Source: Cytobacillus kochii
Lineage (GTDB): Bacteria > Bacillota > Bacilli > Bacillales > Cytobacillaceae
Assembly: GCF_020171845.1 (NCBI RefSeq)
Contig: NZ_JAIVAM010000013.1
Location: 1 to 64,000 of the forward strand
Direction of reading: 5' to 3'
Length of the DNA: 64,000 bases
In this document: piece after piece, positions 14,718 to 23,702 of the stretch
Position numbering within the stretch: the stretch's first letter is position 1
How the letters are laid out: each line of letters starts with the position of its first letter
Notes under the pieces: generated by a model
What the model was told of the DNA's origin: nothing
What the model saw: the letters and a program-made list of their open reading frames with translations, nothing else
The model's database searches: none
Program-made: the position numbers and the translations under genes

Positions 14718-15103
14718 GTGTATTTTTATCCTCGATGATTGCGACATTTATTACTATACCATTTCTAGGGTATTTACTCGTTTTTATCATTTGTAAACAA
14801 GTGACGAAAAAGCATAAGAAATCTGTACATCTAGCTCTTGATATTAGCACATTGCTGCTCATTCTCTCTGTCCATTTTATGATTGCTTCAATTTGGAATC
14901 GCTCATACATTTGGTTGATTTTTCTTTTCCTTATTAGTACTGCTATACTTTATCTATTGTATTATTGGCGGGTTAAGCAAGAAATAGATTACGGTAAATT
15001 GTTCAAAGGATATTGGCGCATTAATTTTTTGTTTTTTCTCACTGCTTACTGTGTTTTAATAGCAATTGGTATTTTTAACAGAATTAGTCATTTGATGTTT
15101 TAA
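14714..15103 (+). CDS. DUF3397-like membrane protein
   Basis: A 129-residue integral membrane protein. I choose the TTG at 14714, which overlaps the panE stop as TTGA and follows AGGGGGAGAAGG by a few bases, over the upstream in-frame ATG. Four hydrophobic helices are evident (about residues 3-25, 38-54, 60-78 and 98-118). A small four-helix protein at this spot between panE and bshC is usual in Bacillus relatives and is annotated DUF3397. No function is known. Translational coupling to panE is likely. Confidence 0.75.
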   Translation: MSVFLSSMIATFITIPFLGYLLVFIICKQVTKKHKKSVHLALDISTLLLILSVHFMIASIWNRSYIWLIFLFLISTAILYLLYYWRVKQEIDYGKLFKGYWRINFLFFLTAYCVLIAIGIFNRISHLMF

Positions 15104-15216
15104 AAAAGACTCTTTAGTTGGCTAAGGAAATATATTATCATTATGAATGATGAAATCAAAAGAAGTTAAAATCTAGCCCATCATAAGCAAAGTTTTTTTC
15201 TTTTCTTTTCTGACAA

Positions 15217-15225
15217 TGCTATACT
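15217..15225 (+). promoter_or_regulatory. Extended -10 promoter for bshC
   Basis: TG-C-TATACT at 15217-15225, 44 bases before the bshC start, is an extended -10. The sequence upstream is a pyrimidine-rich run without a good -35. Confidence 0.45.
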
Positions 15226-15268
15226 CATAAAGATACTTGGAAAATGTGTTTAGAAAGGAAGTTCATAG

Positions 15269-16903
15269 ATGGAGATTTTGCATCTCACAATACCGGCCAC
15301 TAATCGGTTTGCAACAGAGTATACTGCTCAAGATGAGAAAATTCAGCCATACTTCCACTACCGTTATAATCATATTAGTGATTTAAAGAGACGTATAGAA
15401 GAACTTGGTCAGAGAAATTTTTCACGAGATAAGCTAGTAAGTCATATAAGTGATTTCATGAATGGCTTTCCAACATCTGAGAAGGTACAAGAATCTCTTA
15501 AAAAGCTAAATGATGATAAAAGTGTAGTTGTTATTGGAGGGCAGCAGGCAGGTATAATGACTGGACCTCTTTATTCCATACATAAAGTCATTTCTATCAT
15601 TGCCTTTGCTAAGGAAAAAGAGCGGGAATTAAATATTCCTGTTGTACCTGTTTTTTGGATTGCTGGTGAGGATCATGATTATCAAGAGGTAAACCATATT
15701 TATCGTTATGAAAACAACCAAATGAAAAAGCTGGTTTATCCAGAATCACCGAATGATAAAAAGATGGTATCAAATATCGCTATTGATTCAGATGTTTGTA
15801 TCAAGTGGGTTGACGACATCATTGAGTCATTTGGTGAAACCGCATTTACAAAAGATATTATGTCATTCATTCATAAGGCTATAGAACAATCGAAAACATA
15901 TGTAGACATATTTGCTCATTTAATTATGGGGATGTTTAAAGAACATGGTCTTTTATTGGTTGATTCAGGTAATGCGCAATTAAGACAATTGGAAAAGGGC
16001 ATATTAGCTGAGCAAATCAAAGCTTCGACAAAAATGACAACAGCTGTGCTTGAAAATCAACAGAGATTACAAGCTGATGGTTATGCAAAAATGCTAGAAA
16101 TTAGTAAAAATGCTGCTAATCTCTTCTATTATGATGAAGTTTTTAAAGAGAGAATCCTACTTGATTACAATCATCAAACCCAATGTTTTGTGAATACAGA
16201 TGCTAAAATAAGCTTCACATTAGAAGAAATGTTAACGATGGCTGAAACAACACCCGAGAAACTGAGTAATAATGTTGTTACAAGACCTTTAACACAGGAA
16301 TTACTTTTCCCCACATTAGCGTTTATTGCTGGACCAGGGGAAATCGCGTACTGGGCTGAACTGCAAAAAGTATTTGAGCAGTTCTCTTTAAAAATGCCGC
16401 CACTTGTTCCGCGCTTGAATTTTACGATTTTAGAGAGAGCAATTGAATCGGAAATGACAGAGCTTGGATTACAATTAGAAGACGTGTTAATGAATGGTAC
16501 TGAAGAACGAAAGAATCAATTTCTTCAATCAGTCCAAAGTAAAGAACGAGATGAAATCTTAAGCGAATTACAAGCGAAAATTGAAGAATCTTACAAACAG
16601 TTGTTAGCTTATACTTCAGAGAAAGAAAAGGGTATGTACCCACTCGTAGAAAAAAATCAAGCACTTGTACAAAAGCAAATTGCATTTATACAAACTAAAT
16701 TTAAACAATCGACTGAGCAAAAATATACAAATATACTCTCGAAATTTGATCGTATCCAATCTTCCGTAAAACCAGACGGTATCCCACAAGAAAGGGTTTG
16801 GAATGGACTTTATTTTATCAATAAGTATGGTTTATCATTCTTCTCCCGGATTCTCGATCATGAACTACCTTTTGATGGTACGCATAAAGTGATGAAGGTA
16901 TAA
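15269..16903 (+). CDS. bshC: Bacillithiol synthesis cysteine-adding enzyme BshC
   Basis: Adds cysteine to glucosaminyl-malate in the last step of bacillithiol synthesis. The 544-residue length fits the family. Recognisable family segments are VVIGGQQAGIMTGPLYSIHKV (about residues 89-109), FWIAGEDHDYQEVNHIY (about 130-146) and LLFPTLAFIAGPGEIAYWAEL (about 348-368). Residues ~385-500 include the long coiled-coil region. The ATG at 15269 follows GAAAGGAAG. It is the gene formerly called yllA, in its usual place before mraZ. A strong terminator follows. Confidence 0.95.
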   Translation: MEILHLTIPATNRFATEYTAQDEKIQPYFHYRYNHISDLKRRIEELGQRNFSRDKLVSHISDFMNGFPTSEKVQESLKKLNDDKSVVVIGGQQAGIMTGPLYSIHKVISIIAFAKEKERELNIPVVPVFWIAGEDHDYQEVNHIYRYENNQMKKLVYPESPNDKKMVSNIAIDSDVCIKWVDDIIESFGETAFTKDIMSFIHKAIEQSKTYVDIFAHLIMGMFKEHGLLLVDSGNAQLRQLEKGILAEQIKASTKMTTAVLENQQRLQADGYAKMLEISKNAANLFYYDEVFKERILLDYNHQTQCFVNTDAKISFTLEEMLTMAETTPEKLSNNVVTRPLTQELLFPTLAFIAGPGEIAYWAELQKVFEQFSLKMPPLVPRLNFTILERAIESEMTELGLQLEDVLMNGTEERKNQFLQSVQSKERDEILSELQAKIEESYKQLLAYTSEKEKGMYPLVEKNQALVQKQIAFIQTKFKQSTEQKYTNILSKFDRIQSSVKPDGIPQERVWNGLYFINKYGLSFFSRILDHELPFDGTHKVMKV

Positions 16904-16906
16904 AGC

Positions 16907-16955
16907 AAAAGACTTAAATACTTCTCAATATTAGAGGAGGATTTAAGTCTTTTTT
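16907..16955 (+). terminator. Terminator of bshC
   Basis: AAAAGACTTAAAT (16907-16919) pairs with ATTTAAGTCTTTT (16941-16953), with a partly paired inner loop (CTTCT/AGGAGG), followed by more T. Confidence 0.9.
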
Positions 16956-17241
16956 TGTGCACAAAGTAAAATAATAGGCACATAAAAGGTGGGAGAGGTT
17001 TAGGCTAGCCAAACGACAAGGGAAGATTTTGTAGTTGTCCGTAAGAATATGTCTTTGTCGATTTTTAAAATGTGTGACTAACGAATCTTCTTCTTTTGAC
17101 AATTCTCTTTCAGCTTAATTCAAAATGAAATGGATAAGGTAAAAAAAGCAAATATTTTTGTAAAAAGATAGCGAAAGAAAAATATTTGAAAAATAAAAAA
17201 ACAGCAGGAATTTATTGGACGTGAGCGAATCATTTAAAATA
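16956..17241 (+). other. AT-rich upstream region of the dcw cluster
   Basis: No gene is visible between the bshC terminator and the mraZ operator. TAAAAT at 17236-17241 is a possible -10. The best -35 at a proper distance is the weak TTATTG (17213-17218, 17 bases upstream). Runs of A and T before it could act as an UP element. Confidence 0.4.
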
Positions 17242-17296
17242 GTGGAGGAAAGTGGGGGAATGTGGTACATTTGTGTTAGAAAGTGGGTGAAGCGGG
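17242..17296 (+). promoter_or_regulatory. MraZ operator: phased GTGG repeats
   Basis: GTGG occurs at 17242, 17252 and 17262, exactly ten bases apart, then a degenerate TGTG at 17272, GTGG at 17283 and GCGG at 17292. MraZ binds direct TGGGN repeats spaced ten bases in other bacteria. The array lies just upstream of and over the mraZ ribosome site, so autoregulation of the dcw operon is expected. Confidence 0.75.
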
Positions 17297-17297
17297 T

Positions 17298-17729
17298 ATG
17301 TTTATGGGAGAATACCATCATAATGTTGATACAAAGGGCCGCTTAATCGTACCTGCTAAATTTCGTGAGAACTTAGGAGAGACATTTGTATTAACACGAG
17401 GTTTGGATCAATGTTTATTTGGTTATCCCTTAACAGAATGGAAAGAGCTTGAAGAGAAACTTAAAGCTTTACCCATGACAAAAAAGGACGCCCGCGCTTT
17501 TACCCGATTTTTCTTCTCGGGTGCAACAGAATGTGAAATTGACAAACAAGGACGAGTAAATATCGCTTCCCCACTAATGCAATATGCAAAATTAGATAAA
17601 GAATGTGTCGTATTAGGTGTTTCCAACCGAATTGAGATTTGGAGTAGAAGCCTTTGGGAAGAATATTTTGCAGAGTCAGAAGAATCTTTTGCTGAAATTG
17701 CAGAAAATATGATTGGCTTTGATATTTAA
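17298..17729 (+). CDS. mraZ: Transcriptional regulator MraZ
   Basis: A 143-residue protein of two AbrB-like SpoVT/MraZ domains that assembles into a ring and binds repeats before its own operon. The ATG at 17298 gives the family start [24 protein letters not shown]. The second half repeats the DxxGR signature as [13 protein letters not shown] (about residues 80-92). The tail [11 protein letters not shown] is typical for Bacillus. It is the first gene of the division and cell-wall cluster, 72 bases before rsmH. Confidence 0.97.
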   Translation: MFMGEYHHNVDTKGRLIVPAKFRENLGETFVLTRGLDQCLFGYPLTEWKELEEKLKALPMTKKDARAFTRFFFSGATECEIDKQGRVNIASPLMQYAKLDKECVVLGVSNRIEIWSRSLWEEYFAESEESFAEIAENMIGFDI

Positions 17730-17801
17730 ACAAGGCCTAACCCGAATGAATACATAAGGGGACTTTTACACACAATTATAGGTTGGGAAGGATGAGCAAC
17801 A

Positions 17802-18734
17802 ATGTTTAATCATACAACAGTACTTTTAAAAGAGACCGTAGATGGACTAAATGTGAAAGAAAATGGGATATACGTGGATTGTACTTTAGGTGGAGCTGGG
17901 CATAGTGAATATTTATTATCACAGCTCTCAAGTGAAGGAAGATTATTCTCTTTTGACCAAGATGAAACGGCAATTGAGAATGCGAAGGAGAAACTTGCTA
18001 AGTACAGTGGGCAAGTGACACTGGTAAAAAGTAATTTTAGTCATTTAAAGGAAGAATTGAATGCAAGAGGGATTTCTGAAGTGGATGGTATTTTGTATGA
18101 CCTAGGTGTTTCATCTCCTCAATTGGATACACCGGAAAGAGGTTTTAGTTATCATCATGACGCTCCGCTCGATATGAGAATGGATAAGCAAGCGGAGGTT
18201 TCAGCCTATGATGTTGTCAACCATTGGTCATATAACGAACTTGTGAAAATCTTTTTTAAATATGGTGAAGAAAAATTTTCTAAACAAATTGCAAGAAAAA
18301 TTGAGTTAGCAAGAGAAAAAGCGCCGATAAAAACAACAGGTGAATTAGTAGATTTGATCAAGGAAGGCATACCTGCCCCAGCTAGAAGAAAAGGGGGTCA
18401 TCCAGCTAAGCGGATTTTCCAAGCGATACGCATTGCTGTTAATGATGAATTAGGGGTATTCGAGCAGTCATTAGAGCAAGCGATGGGCTTGCTAAAAAGT
18501 GGTGGGAGAGTGAGTGTTATTACATTCCACTCGTTAGAGGATCGTATTTGTAAAGCGGCTTTTAAAGAGGCCAGCTCAACACCAGATCTACCACCGGGAC
18601 TGCCGGTTATTCCTGATGAATATCAACCTAAGATGAAATTAGTGAACAGAAAACCTATTATTCCATCTGAAGAGGAGTTATCCCATAATAATCGATCTCG
18701 TTCAGCTAAACTCAGGATTATAGAAAAAATATAA
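17802..18734 (+). CDS. rsmH: 16S rRNA (cytosine1402-N4)-methyltransferase
   Basis: Methylates N4 of C1402 in 16S rRNA. The 310-residue protein has the SAM-binding motif [16 protein letters not shown] (about residues 24-39), [31 protein letters not shown] (about 102-132) and the C-terminal [13 protein letters not shown] and [13 protein letters not shown]. The ATG follows GGGAAGGATGAG. Known also as mraW, it is the second gene of the cluster. Confidence 0.97.
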   Translation: MFNHTTVLLKETVDGLNVKENGIYVDCTLGGAGHSEYLLSQLSSEGRLFSFDQDETAIENAKEKLAKYSGQVTLVKSNFSHLKEELNARGISEVDGILYDLGVSSPQLDTPERGFSYHHDAPLDMRMDKQAEVSAYDVVNHWSYNELVKIFFKYGEEKFSKQIARKIELAREKAPIKTTGELVDLIKEGIPAPARRKGGHPAKRIFQAIRIAVNDELGVFEQSLEQAMGLLKSGGRVSVITFHSLEDRICKAAFKEASSTPDLPPGLPVIPDEYQPKMKLVNRKPIIPSEEELSHNNRSRSAKLRIIEKI

Positions 18735-18764
18735 AATAAAAGATACACACTCAGGAGGGGAAAT

Positions 18765-19127
18765 ATGGAGAATGTAGCTCGTAAACTACAGCAAGAACAA
18801 CATGTATCTAATCAGCCGGCTCAAGCGCCAAAAAAGAAAATAAAAGATCGTAAATCATTGCTCTCGCCTGGAGAAAAAATAATGGGTATCGTATTTGCGG
18901 GTGCAGTTTTCTTTGGCGCCACAACAATTATTTCAAATCAAGCAGGTTTATATGAAGTAAATGCGGAAATTCAAGACACGCAAAAAGCAATCACTGAACA
19001 ACAGAGTGTGAATAGTGATTTAAAAATGCAAATCGAGGAATTAAGTCGTCCAGACCGTGTAAAACAAGCAGCTGAAAAATCTGGCTTTGAAATGAATGAA
19101 TCTCCTAAGGTTGTTGGTGGTGAGTAA
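18765..19127 (+). CDS. ftsL: Cell division protein FtsL
   Basis: A 120-residue bitopic membrane protein of the divisome that pairs with DivIC and bridges to DivIB and PBP2B. The N-terminal ~37 residues are cytoplasmic and basic, one transmembrane helix spans ~38-57, and the outer part (~58-100) is a leucine-zipper-like coiled coil (VNAEIQDTQKAITEQQSVNSDLKMQIEEL). The RBS is CAGGAGGGG. Its TAA overlaps the pbpB ATG by one base (TAATG). Confidence 0.93.
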   Translation: MENVARKLQQEQHVSNQPAQAPKKKIKDRKSLLSPGEKIMGIVFAGAVFFGATTIISNQAGLYEVNAEIQDTQKAITEQQSVNSDLKMQIEELSRPDRVKQAAEKSGFEMNESPKVVGGE

Positions 19128-21364
19128 TGTATAAGAAGCAAAGAAATATGAATGTTGGAGCAGCGATATTGTTTATGATATTCAGTCTGCTCTTTTTTGT
19201 CTTGCTTTTCCGGTTTATCTCTATTCAAGTGTCTGGTGAAGCGGGTGGTAAAGTCATTGCTGCACAAGCTGAACAGTTGTACCAAGGTTCAACAACCATT
19301 GAATCTAAACGTGGGACAATTTACGATCGTAATGGCAATGTCATTGCTGAGGATAGTACAGCTTACACTTTAGTTGCCGTCTTATCAGAAAAAATGACCA
19401 AGAATAAAGATAATCCGAAACATGTGGTTGAACCAGATGAGACGGCAAAGCAATTAGCTGAAGTCATTGATATGGAAGAGTCTGAAATCTACGAAAGATT
19501 AACAATCAATGAGAGGCGAGGCAAGGATGAACAGTTATTCCAAGTGGAATTCGGCCGTGCAGGTCAAAAATTAACAGTTAGTCAAAAGAAGAAAATAGAA
19601 GAGTTAGAGTTGCCAGGTATTGTTTTTCAACCGCAAACCATCCGTTTTTACCCTAATGGAACTTTTGCCTCGCATCTTATCGGGTATGTTGATTCCGTAG
19701 AAGGTGAAGATGGAAAACTCGAAGACAAAGGAATTATGGGCTTAGAGAAGAGCTTGAATGATTTAATGTTAGGGGAAGATGGCAAGTTTTCTTATGAAAA
19801 AGATATTTGGGGATACTTATTACCAAATGGTGAAGAAGTCGTAGAAAAAGCAGAAGACGGAAATGATGTATATTTAACAATCGATAATAAAATTCAAATC
19901 TTTTTAGAAGAAGCAATGAGCAAAGTAAGTGAAAAGTATGACCCAGAAAAGATGGTCGCCGTTGTCGCTGACCCGAAAACGGGCGAAATTCTTGCGATGA
20001 GCCAACGACCTACATTTAATCCAGAAACACGGGAAGGTATTGATCAAACATGGCGTAATCTCGCTATTGAGGATTCGTTTGAACCAGGTTCAACAATGAA
20101 AGCTTTTACGTTAGCAGCGGCAATTGAGGAAGGGGTGTTTACACCTAATGCAACCTTCGAATCTGGTACGTATAAAGTTACGGAAAAATCTCCACCAGTA
20201 AGAGACCATAATAATGGACAAGGATGGGGTTCAATTACGTATTTAGAAGGCATTCAACGTTCCTCTAATGTAGCAATAGCGAAAATGGTAAAAGATCAAC
20301 TAGGCTATGAAACATATCGAGAATACTTGACGAAATTTGGTTTTGAAGAACCAACCGGTATTGATTTACCTAATGAAGCTGGAGGGAAAATTGTTTACGA
20401 ATGGCCATTTGAAAAAGTAACAACGGCTTATGGTCAAGGAACCGCTATTACACCCATTCAACAAATACAAGCGGCGACTGCTATTGCTAGTGATGGATCT
20501 ATGAAGCAGCCTCATGTAATAAGTGAAATAATTAACCCAAACAATGATAAAGTGGTAAAAGAAGCAAAAGAAGAGATTAAGGGTCAACCGATTTCTGAGA
20601 ATACAGCCAAGGAAGTGAGAAAGGTATTAGAAACGGTTGTCTCTTCTGAGAATGGGACAGGCCATAATCATTATCAAATTGATGGCTACAAAGTAGCTGG
20701 TAAAACAGGAACCGCACAAATACCTAAAGAGGGTGGTGGCTATATTACAGGGCGAGAAAATTATGTGTTCTCCTTCTTAGGAATGGCACCTGCTGAAGAC
20801 CCTGAATTACTAGTATATGTGGCTGTTCAGCAACCAGAGCTTGAAAATACAGAAACAGGCAGCGATCCTGTTTCAGAAATTTTTAAACCGGTTATGAAGA
20901 ATAGCTTAAGTTATTTAAGTATTGAACCTACTGACTACGATAAACTTCAAGTGAGTAAAGGATTGAATTTTGAAGGAAAATCTGTTGAACAAGCGAAAAA
21001 GTCATTGGAGAAAAATGGAATGCAGCCAATTGTTATCGGTGATGGTAAAAAGGTTGTAGAACAATCACCAGGTGCTACAGAAAGTGTGTTAGAAGGTGAA
21101 AAGGTTATTCTTAAAACGGATGGGAAGCTTACTGTCCCAGACTTAACTGGTTGGTCGATGAGAGATGTGATGAAGTTTGTTAAGCTATCTAATCTTAAGC
21201 TTAACAGTGTGGGCAACGGTTTTGCTGTCAAGCAAAATCTAGCTCCAGGAAGCGCTATAAAAGAAGATGAATATTTAATCGTTGATTTTCAACAAAGTGG
21301 AAAAAAATCCTCTTCTAATGAGGGAGAAGAACTGAAGGATGATAAAAGTGCGAGCGAACAGTAG
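19127..21364 (+). CDS. pbpB: Penicillin-binding protein 2B (septal transpeptidase)
   Basis: The class B PBP needed for septal peptidoglycan. Of its 745 residues, ~11-33 form the membrane anchor. The N-terminal PBP dimerisation domain begins GTIYDRNGNVIAEDS (about 64-78). The transpeptidase has SxxK at EPGSTMKAF with the serine at 322, SxN as RSSNVAIA and KTG at AGKTGTAQ (Lys526). Two PASTA modules follow (about 605-725), the second containing VPDLTGWSMRDVMKF, as in other Bacillus PBP2B. A Lys/Ser/Glu-rich tail ends the protein. It starts one base inside the ftsL stop, so translation is coupled. Confidence 0.96.
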   Translation: MYKKQRNMNVGAAILFMIFSLLFFVLLFRFISIQVSGEAGGKVIAAQAEQLYQGSTTIESKRGTIYDRNGNVIAEDSTAYTLVAVLSEKMTKNKDNPKHVVEPDETAKQLAEVIDMEESEIYERLTINERRGKDEQLFQVEFGRAGQKLTVSQKKKIEELELPGIVFQPQTIRFYPNGTFASHLIGYVDSVEGEDGKLEDKGIMGLEKSLNDLMLGEDGKFSYEKDIWGYLLPNGEEVVEKAEDGNDVYLTIDNKIQIFLEEAMSKVSEKYDPEKMVAVVADPKTGEILAMSQRPTFNPETREGIDQTWRNLAIEDSFEPGSTMKAFTLAAAIEEGVFTPNATFESGTYKVTEKSPPVRDHNNGQGWGSITYLEGIQRSSNVAIAKMVKDQLGYETYREYLTKFGFEEPTGIDLPNEAGGKIVYEWPFEKVTTAYGQGTAITPIQQIQAATAIASDGSMKQPHVISEIINPNNDKVVKEAKEEIKGQPISENTAKEVRKVLETVVSSENGTGHNHYQIDGYKVAGKTGTAQIPKEGGGYITGRENYVFSFLGMAPAEDPELLVYVAVQQPELENTETGSDPVSEIFKPVMKNSLSYLSIEPTDYDKLQVSKGLNFEGKSVEQAKKSLEKNGMQPIVIGDGKKVVEQSPGATESVLEGEKVILKTDGKLTVPDLTGWSMRDVMKFVKLSNLKLNSVGNGFAVKQNLAPGSAIKEDEYLIVDFQQSGKKSSSNEGEELKDDKSASEQ

Positions 21365-21404
21365 AAGTTAAAGACGAGCTTCTGTTCTAAAAATAATGTA
21401 CAAG

Positions 21405-21450
21405 CATAAAATGGAACGAGCCAGATAAAAAAGGAGGGTTCGTTCCATTT
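21405..21450 (+). promoter_or_regulatory. Sigma-E-like -10 and hairpin at the spoVD translation start
   Basis: AAATGGAACGAGCC (21409-21422) pairs with GGTTCGTTCCATTT (21437-21450) over 14 base pairs with one G-U. The 14-base loop contains the Shine-Dalgarno AAGGAG and the ATG follows directly at 21451, so the folded RNA should hinder translation. CATAAAAT (21405-21412) resembles a sigma-E -10; no good -35 was found. Confidence 0.55.
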
Positions 21451-23397
21451 ATGCGTGTATCTAATGTAACCGTTCGAAAAAGATTAATTGCTGCATTATT
21501 TATTGGGTTATTTGTGTTTTTAATTATTGATGTTCGCTTGGGCTATGTCCAATTTTTTATAGGAAATGTTCTCACAGATGGGGCCAAAGAATTATGGAGT
21601 AGAAATATCCCTTTTGAGCCTGAAAGAGGAGAAATTGTTGATCGGAACGGAGTCGCTTTAGCAACCAATGTAAGTGCACCAACGGTTTACGTCGTCCCGC
21701 GACAAATTACCGAGCCTGACGATGCTGCTGAAAAGTTAGCCGCTACACTTCATTTATCTAAAGAGAAAGTATTTGAAGAAATTACAGAGAAAAAGTCGAG
21801 TGTAAGAATTACTGGTGGCAGAAAAATCACCCATGAAAAAGCAAAAGAAGTAAGATCATTAAATATAGATGGTGTATATATCGGTGAGGATTCTAAAAGG
21901 CATTATCCGTTTGGCGATTATCTATCCCATGTCCTCGGTTTTGCTGGCGTTGATAATCAAGGGCTGATGGGTCTCGAATTATACTACGATAAAGAACTAA
22001 GTGGAGAAAAAGGATCGGTCAAGTTTTATGCTAATGCCAAAGGACAAAGAATGAATGATATGGCTGACGATTATCAAGCACCTGTTGACGGTAATACATT
22101 AAAGTTAACTGTTGATACAAAAGTACAAACAATTATTGAGAGAGAACTTGACAATGCCGAGGCTAAGTATAATCCTGATGGGTTAATAGCGATTGCGATG
22201 GATCCAAATACAGGAGAAATTCTTGGAATGTCTAGTAGACCGACATTTGATCCTGCAAATTTTCGTAATGTACCTGCAGATGTGTATAATCGTAATTTAC
22301 CTATTTGGAGCTCCTACGAACCAGGATCAACTTTTAAAATTATTACATTGGCAGCCGCATTAGAAGAGGGGAAAGTTGATCTAGATCATGACCATTTTCA
22401 CGATCCAGGTTATGTAGAAGTAGGCGGAGCTAAGCTTCGCTGTTGGAAAAAAGGTGGACATGGTTCACAAACCTATTTAGAAGTGGTACAAAATTCTTGT
22501 AACCCAGGTTTCGTTAATCTTGGTGAACGGTTAGGAAAAGAAACCTTATTTAAATATATTCATGATTTTGGTTTTGGAGAAAAAACGGGGATTGACTTGC
22601 AAGGAGAATCTACAGGAATACTATTTAACTTAGATAAAGTAGGGCCAGTAGAGCAAGCGACAACGGCATTTGGTCAAGGGGTATCAGTCACACCCATTCA
22701 GCAAGTTGCCGCCATTTCTGCCGCCATAAACGGGGGAACATTGTATACACCATATATTGCTAAAGAAATCGTTGATTCTAAAACAGGCGATGTCATAAAA
22801 CAAGTCACACCTGAAGCGAAACGAGAGGTAATATCAAAAGAGACATCAACCGAGATTCGCAGAGCATTAGAAACCGTAGTTGCTCAAGGGTCAGGTAAGA
22901 ATGCATTTGTTGAAGGGTATAGAGTAGGTGGTAAGACAGGAACAGCCCAGAAAGCTCAAGGTGGTAAATATCTGGAAAACAACCATATTGTTTCCTTTAT
23001 TGGCTTTGCACCAGCTGACGACCCTGAGATTGTCGTTTATACAGCTGTTGATAATCCGAAAGGGACGGTCCAATTTGGTGGTGTTGTAGCGGCTCCGATT
23101 GTTGGTAACATTATTGGTGATAGCTTACGAGCTATGGGAGTTGAACCTAGGAAAGATCAAGTAGAAAAAGAGTATGCTTGGCCAGATACACCGCTTTTAG
23201 AAGTACCTGATTTAGTAGGTATAACAAAATTGGAGTTAGGTGAGATGATGATTAACCTTCAAATTGAAGCTAGTGGACAAGGAGATACAGTTGTAAAACA
23301 ATCGCCTCTTCCTGGTACAAAAATCAAAGAAGGTTCCACCATACGCCTCTATTTCAACGATGAACAGCATGATGACACTGAGGAAGGCGGCGATTAA
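21451..23397 (+). CDS. spoVD: Stage V sporulation protein D (spore cortex class B PBP)
   Basis: A mother-cell transpeptidase for spore cortex synthesis, partner of SpoVE. Of its 648 residues, ~12-33 form the anchor and GEIVDRNGVALATNV begins the dimerisation domain. The transpeptidase motifs are YEPGSTFKI (Ser293, where B. subtilis has it about the same place), NSCNPGF and GGKTGTAQ (Lys495). One PASTA domain lies near the C-terminus (LEVPDLVGITKLELGEMM). It follows pbpB by 86 bases. The paralogue pbpB has two PASTA domains and a longer tail. Its start codon sits at the foot of a strong hairpin. Confidence 0.96.
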   Translation: MRVSNVTVRKRLIAALFIGLFVFLIIDVRLGYVQFFIGNVLTDGAKELWSRNIPFEPERGEIVDRNGVALATNVSAPTVYVVPRQITEPDDAAEKLAATLHLSKEKVFEEITEKKSSVRITGGRKITHEKAKEVRSLNIDGVYIGEDSKRHYPFGDYLSHVLGFAGVDNQGLMGLELYYDKELSGEKGSVKFYANAKGQRMNDMADDYQAPVDGNTLKLTVDTKVQTIIERELDNAEAKYNPDGLIAIAMDPNTGEILGMSSRPTFDPANFRNVPADVYNRNLPIWSSYEPGSTFKIITLAAALEEGKVDLDHDHFHDPGYVEVGGAKLRCWKKGGHGSQTYLEVVQNSCNPGFVNLGERLGKETLFKYIHDFGFGEKTGIDLQGESTGILFNLDKVGPVEQATTAFGQGVSVTPIQQVAAISAAINGGTLYTPYIAKEIVDSKTGDVIKQVTPEAKREVISKETSTEIRRALETVVAQGSGKNAFVEGYRVGGKTGTAQKAQGGKYLENNHIVSFIGFAPADDPEIVVYTAVDNPKGTVQFGGVVAAPIVGNIIGDSLRAMGVEPRKDQVEKEYAWPDTPLLEVPDLVGITKLELGEMMINLQIEASGQGDTVVKQSPLPGTKIKEGSTIRLYFNDEQHDDTEEGGD

Positions 23398-23412
23398 AAG
23401 CCGCCTTTTTCT
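23384..23412 (+). terminator. Terminator overlapping the spoVD stop
   Basis: AAGGCGGC (23384-23391) pairs with GCCGCCTT (23400-23407), followed by TTT. The loop holds the spoVD TAA. It ends the sporulation transcript before murE. Confidence 0.9.
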
Positions 23413-23702
23413 AAGTTTATGATTATAATCAATCATCATATGTAACAAAGGAGCTAGAGATTGAGTCCAATTATTAGTAAGGTTTAAATGGCGTATAATG
23501 GATGAAAAGAAGGCTTTTGGTGGATCAAGTGCTATTATTTTTATAGAAAAAACCGTTTAAACGAGGCATTTATAAGAAACTCATAGAAAATTATCGCTGA
23601 ATCATGTAAAATATTATACGCCTATCACCTTTAACGCATAGGTTAGACAAAATGATCGTAAAAATGTTTTATGAGAAGTTTGTATGAGAGGAATGGATTT
23701 TT
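23413..23702 (+). promoter_or_regulatory. Upstream region of murE with a perfect -10
   Basis: TATAAT at 23494-23499, with a weak TTATTA (23471-23476) 17 bases upstream, could restart vegetative transcription of murE-mraY-murD after the spoVD terminator. About 200 bases of leader lie between it and murE; I see no clear riboswitch in them. Confidence 0.45.

Noticed and set aside
23461..23487. Eight-codon TTG frame after AAGGAG upstream of murE
   Set aside because: Too short and without supporting features; likely chance.
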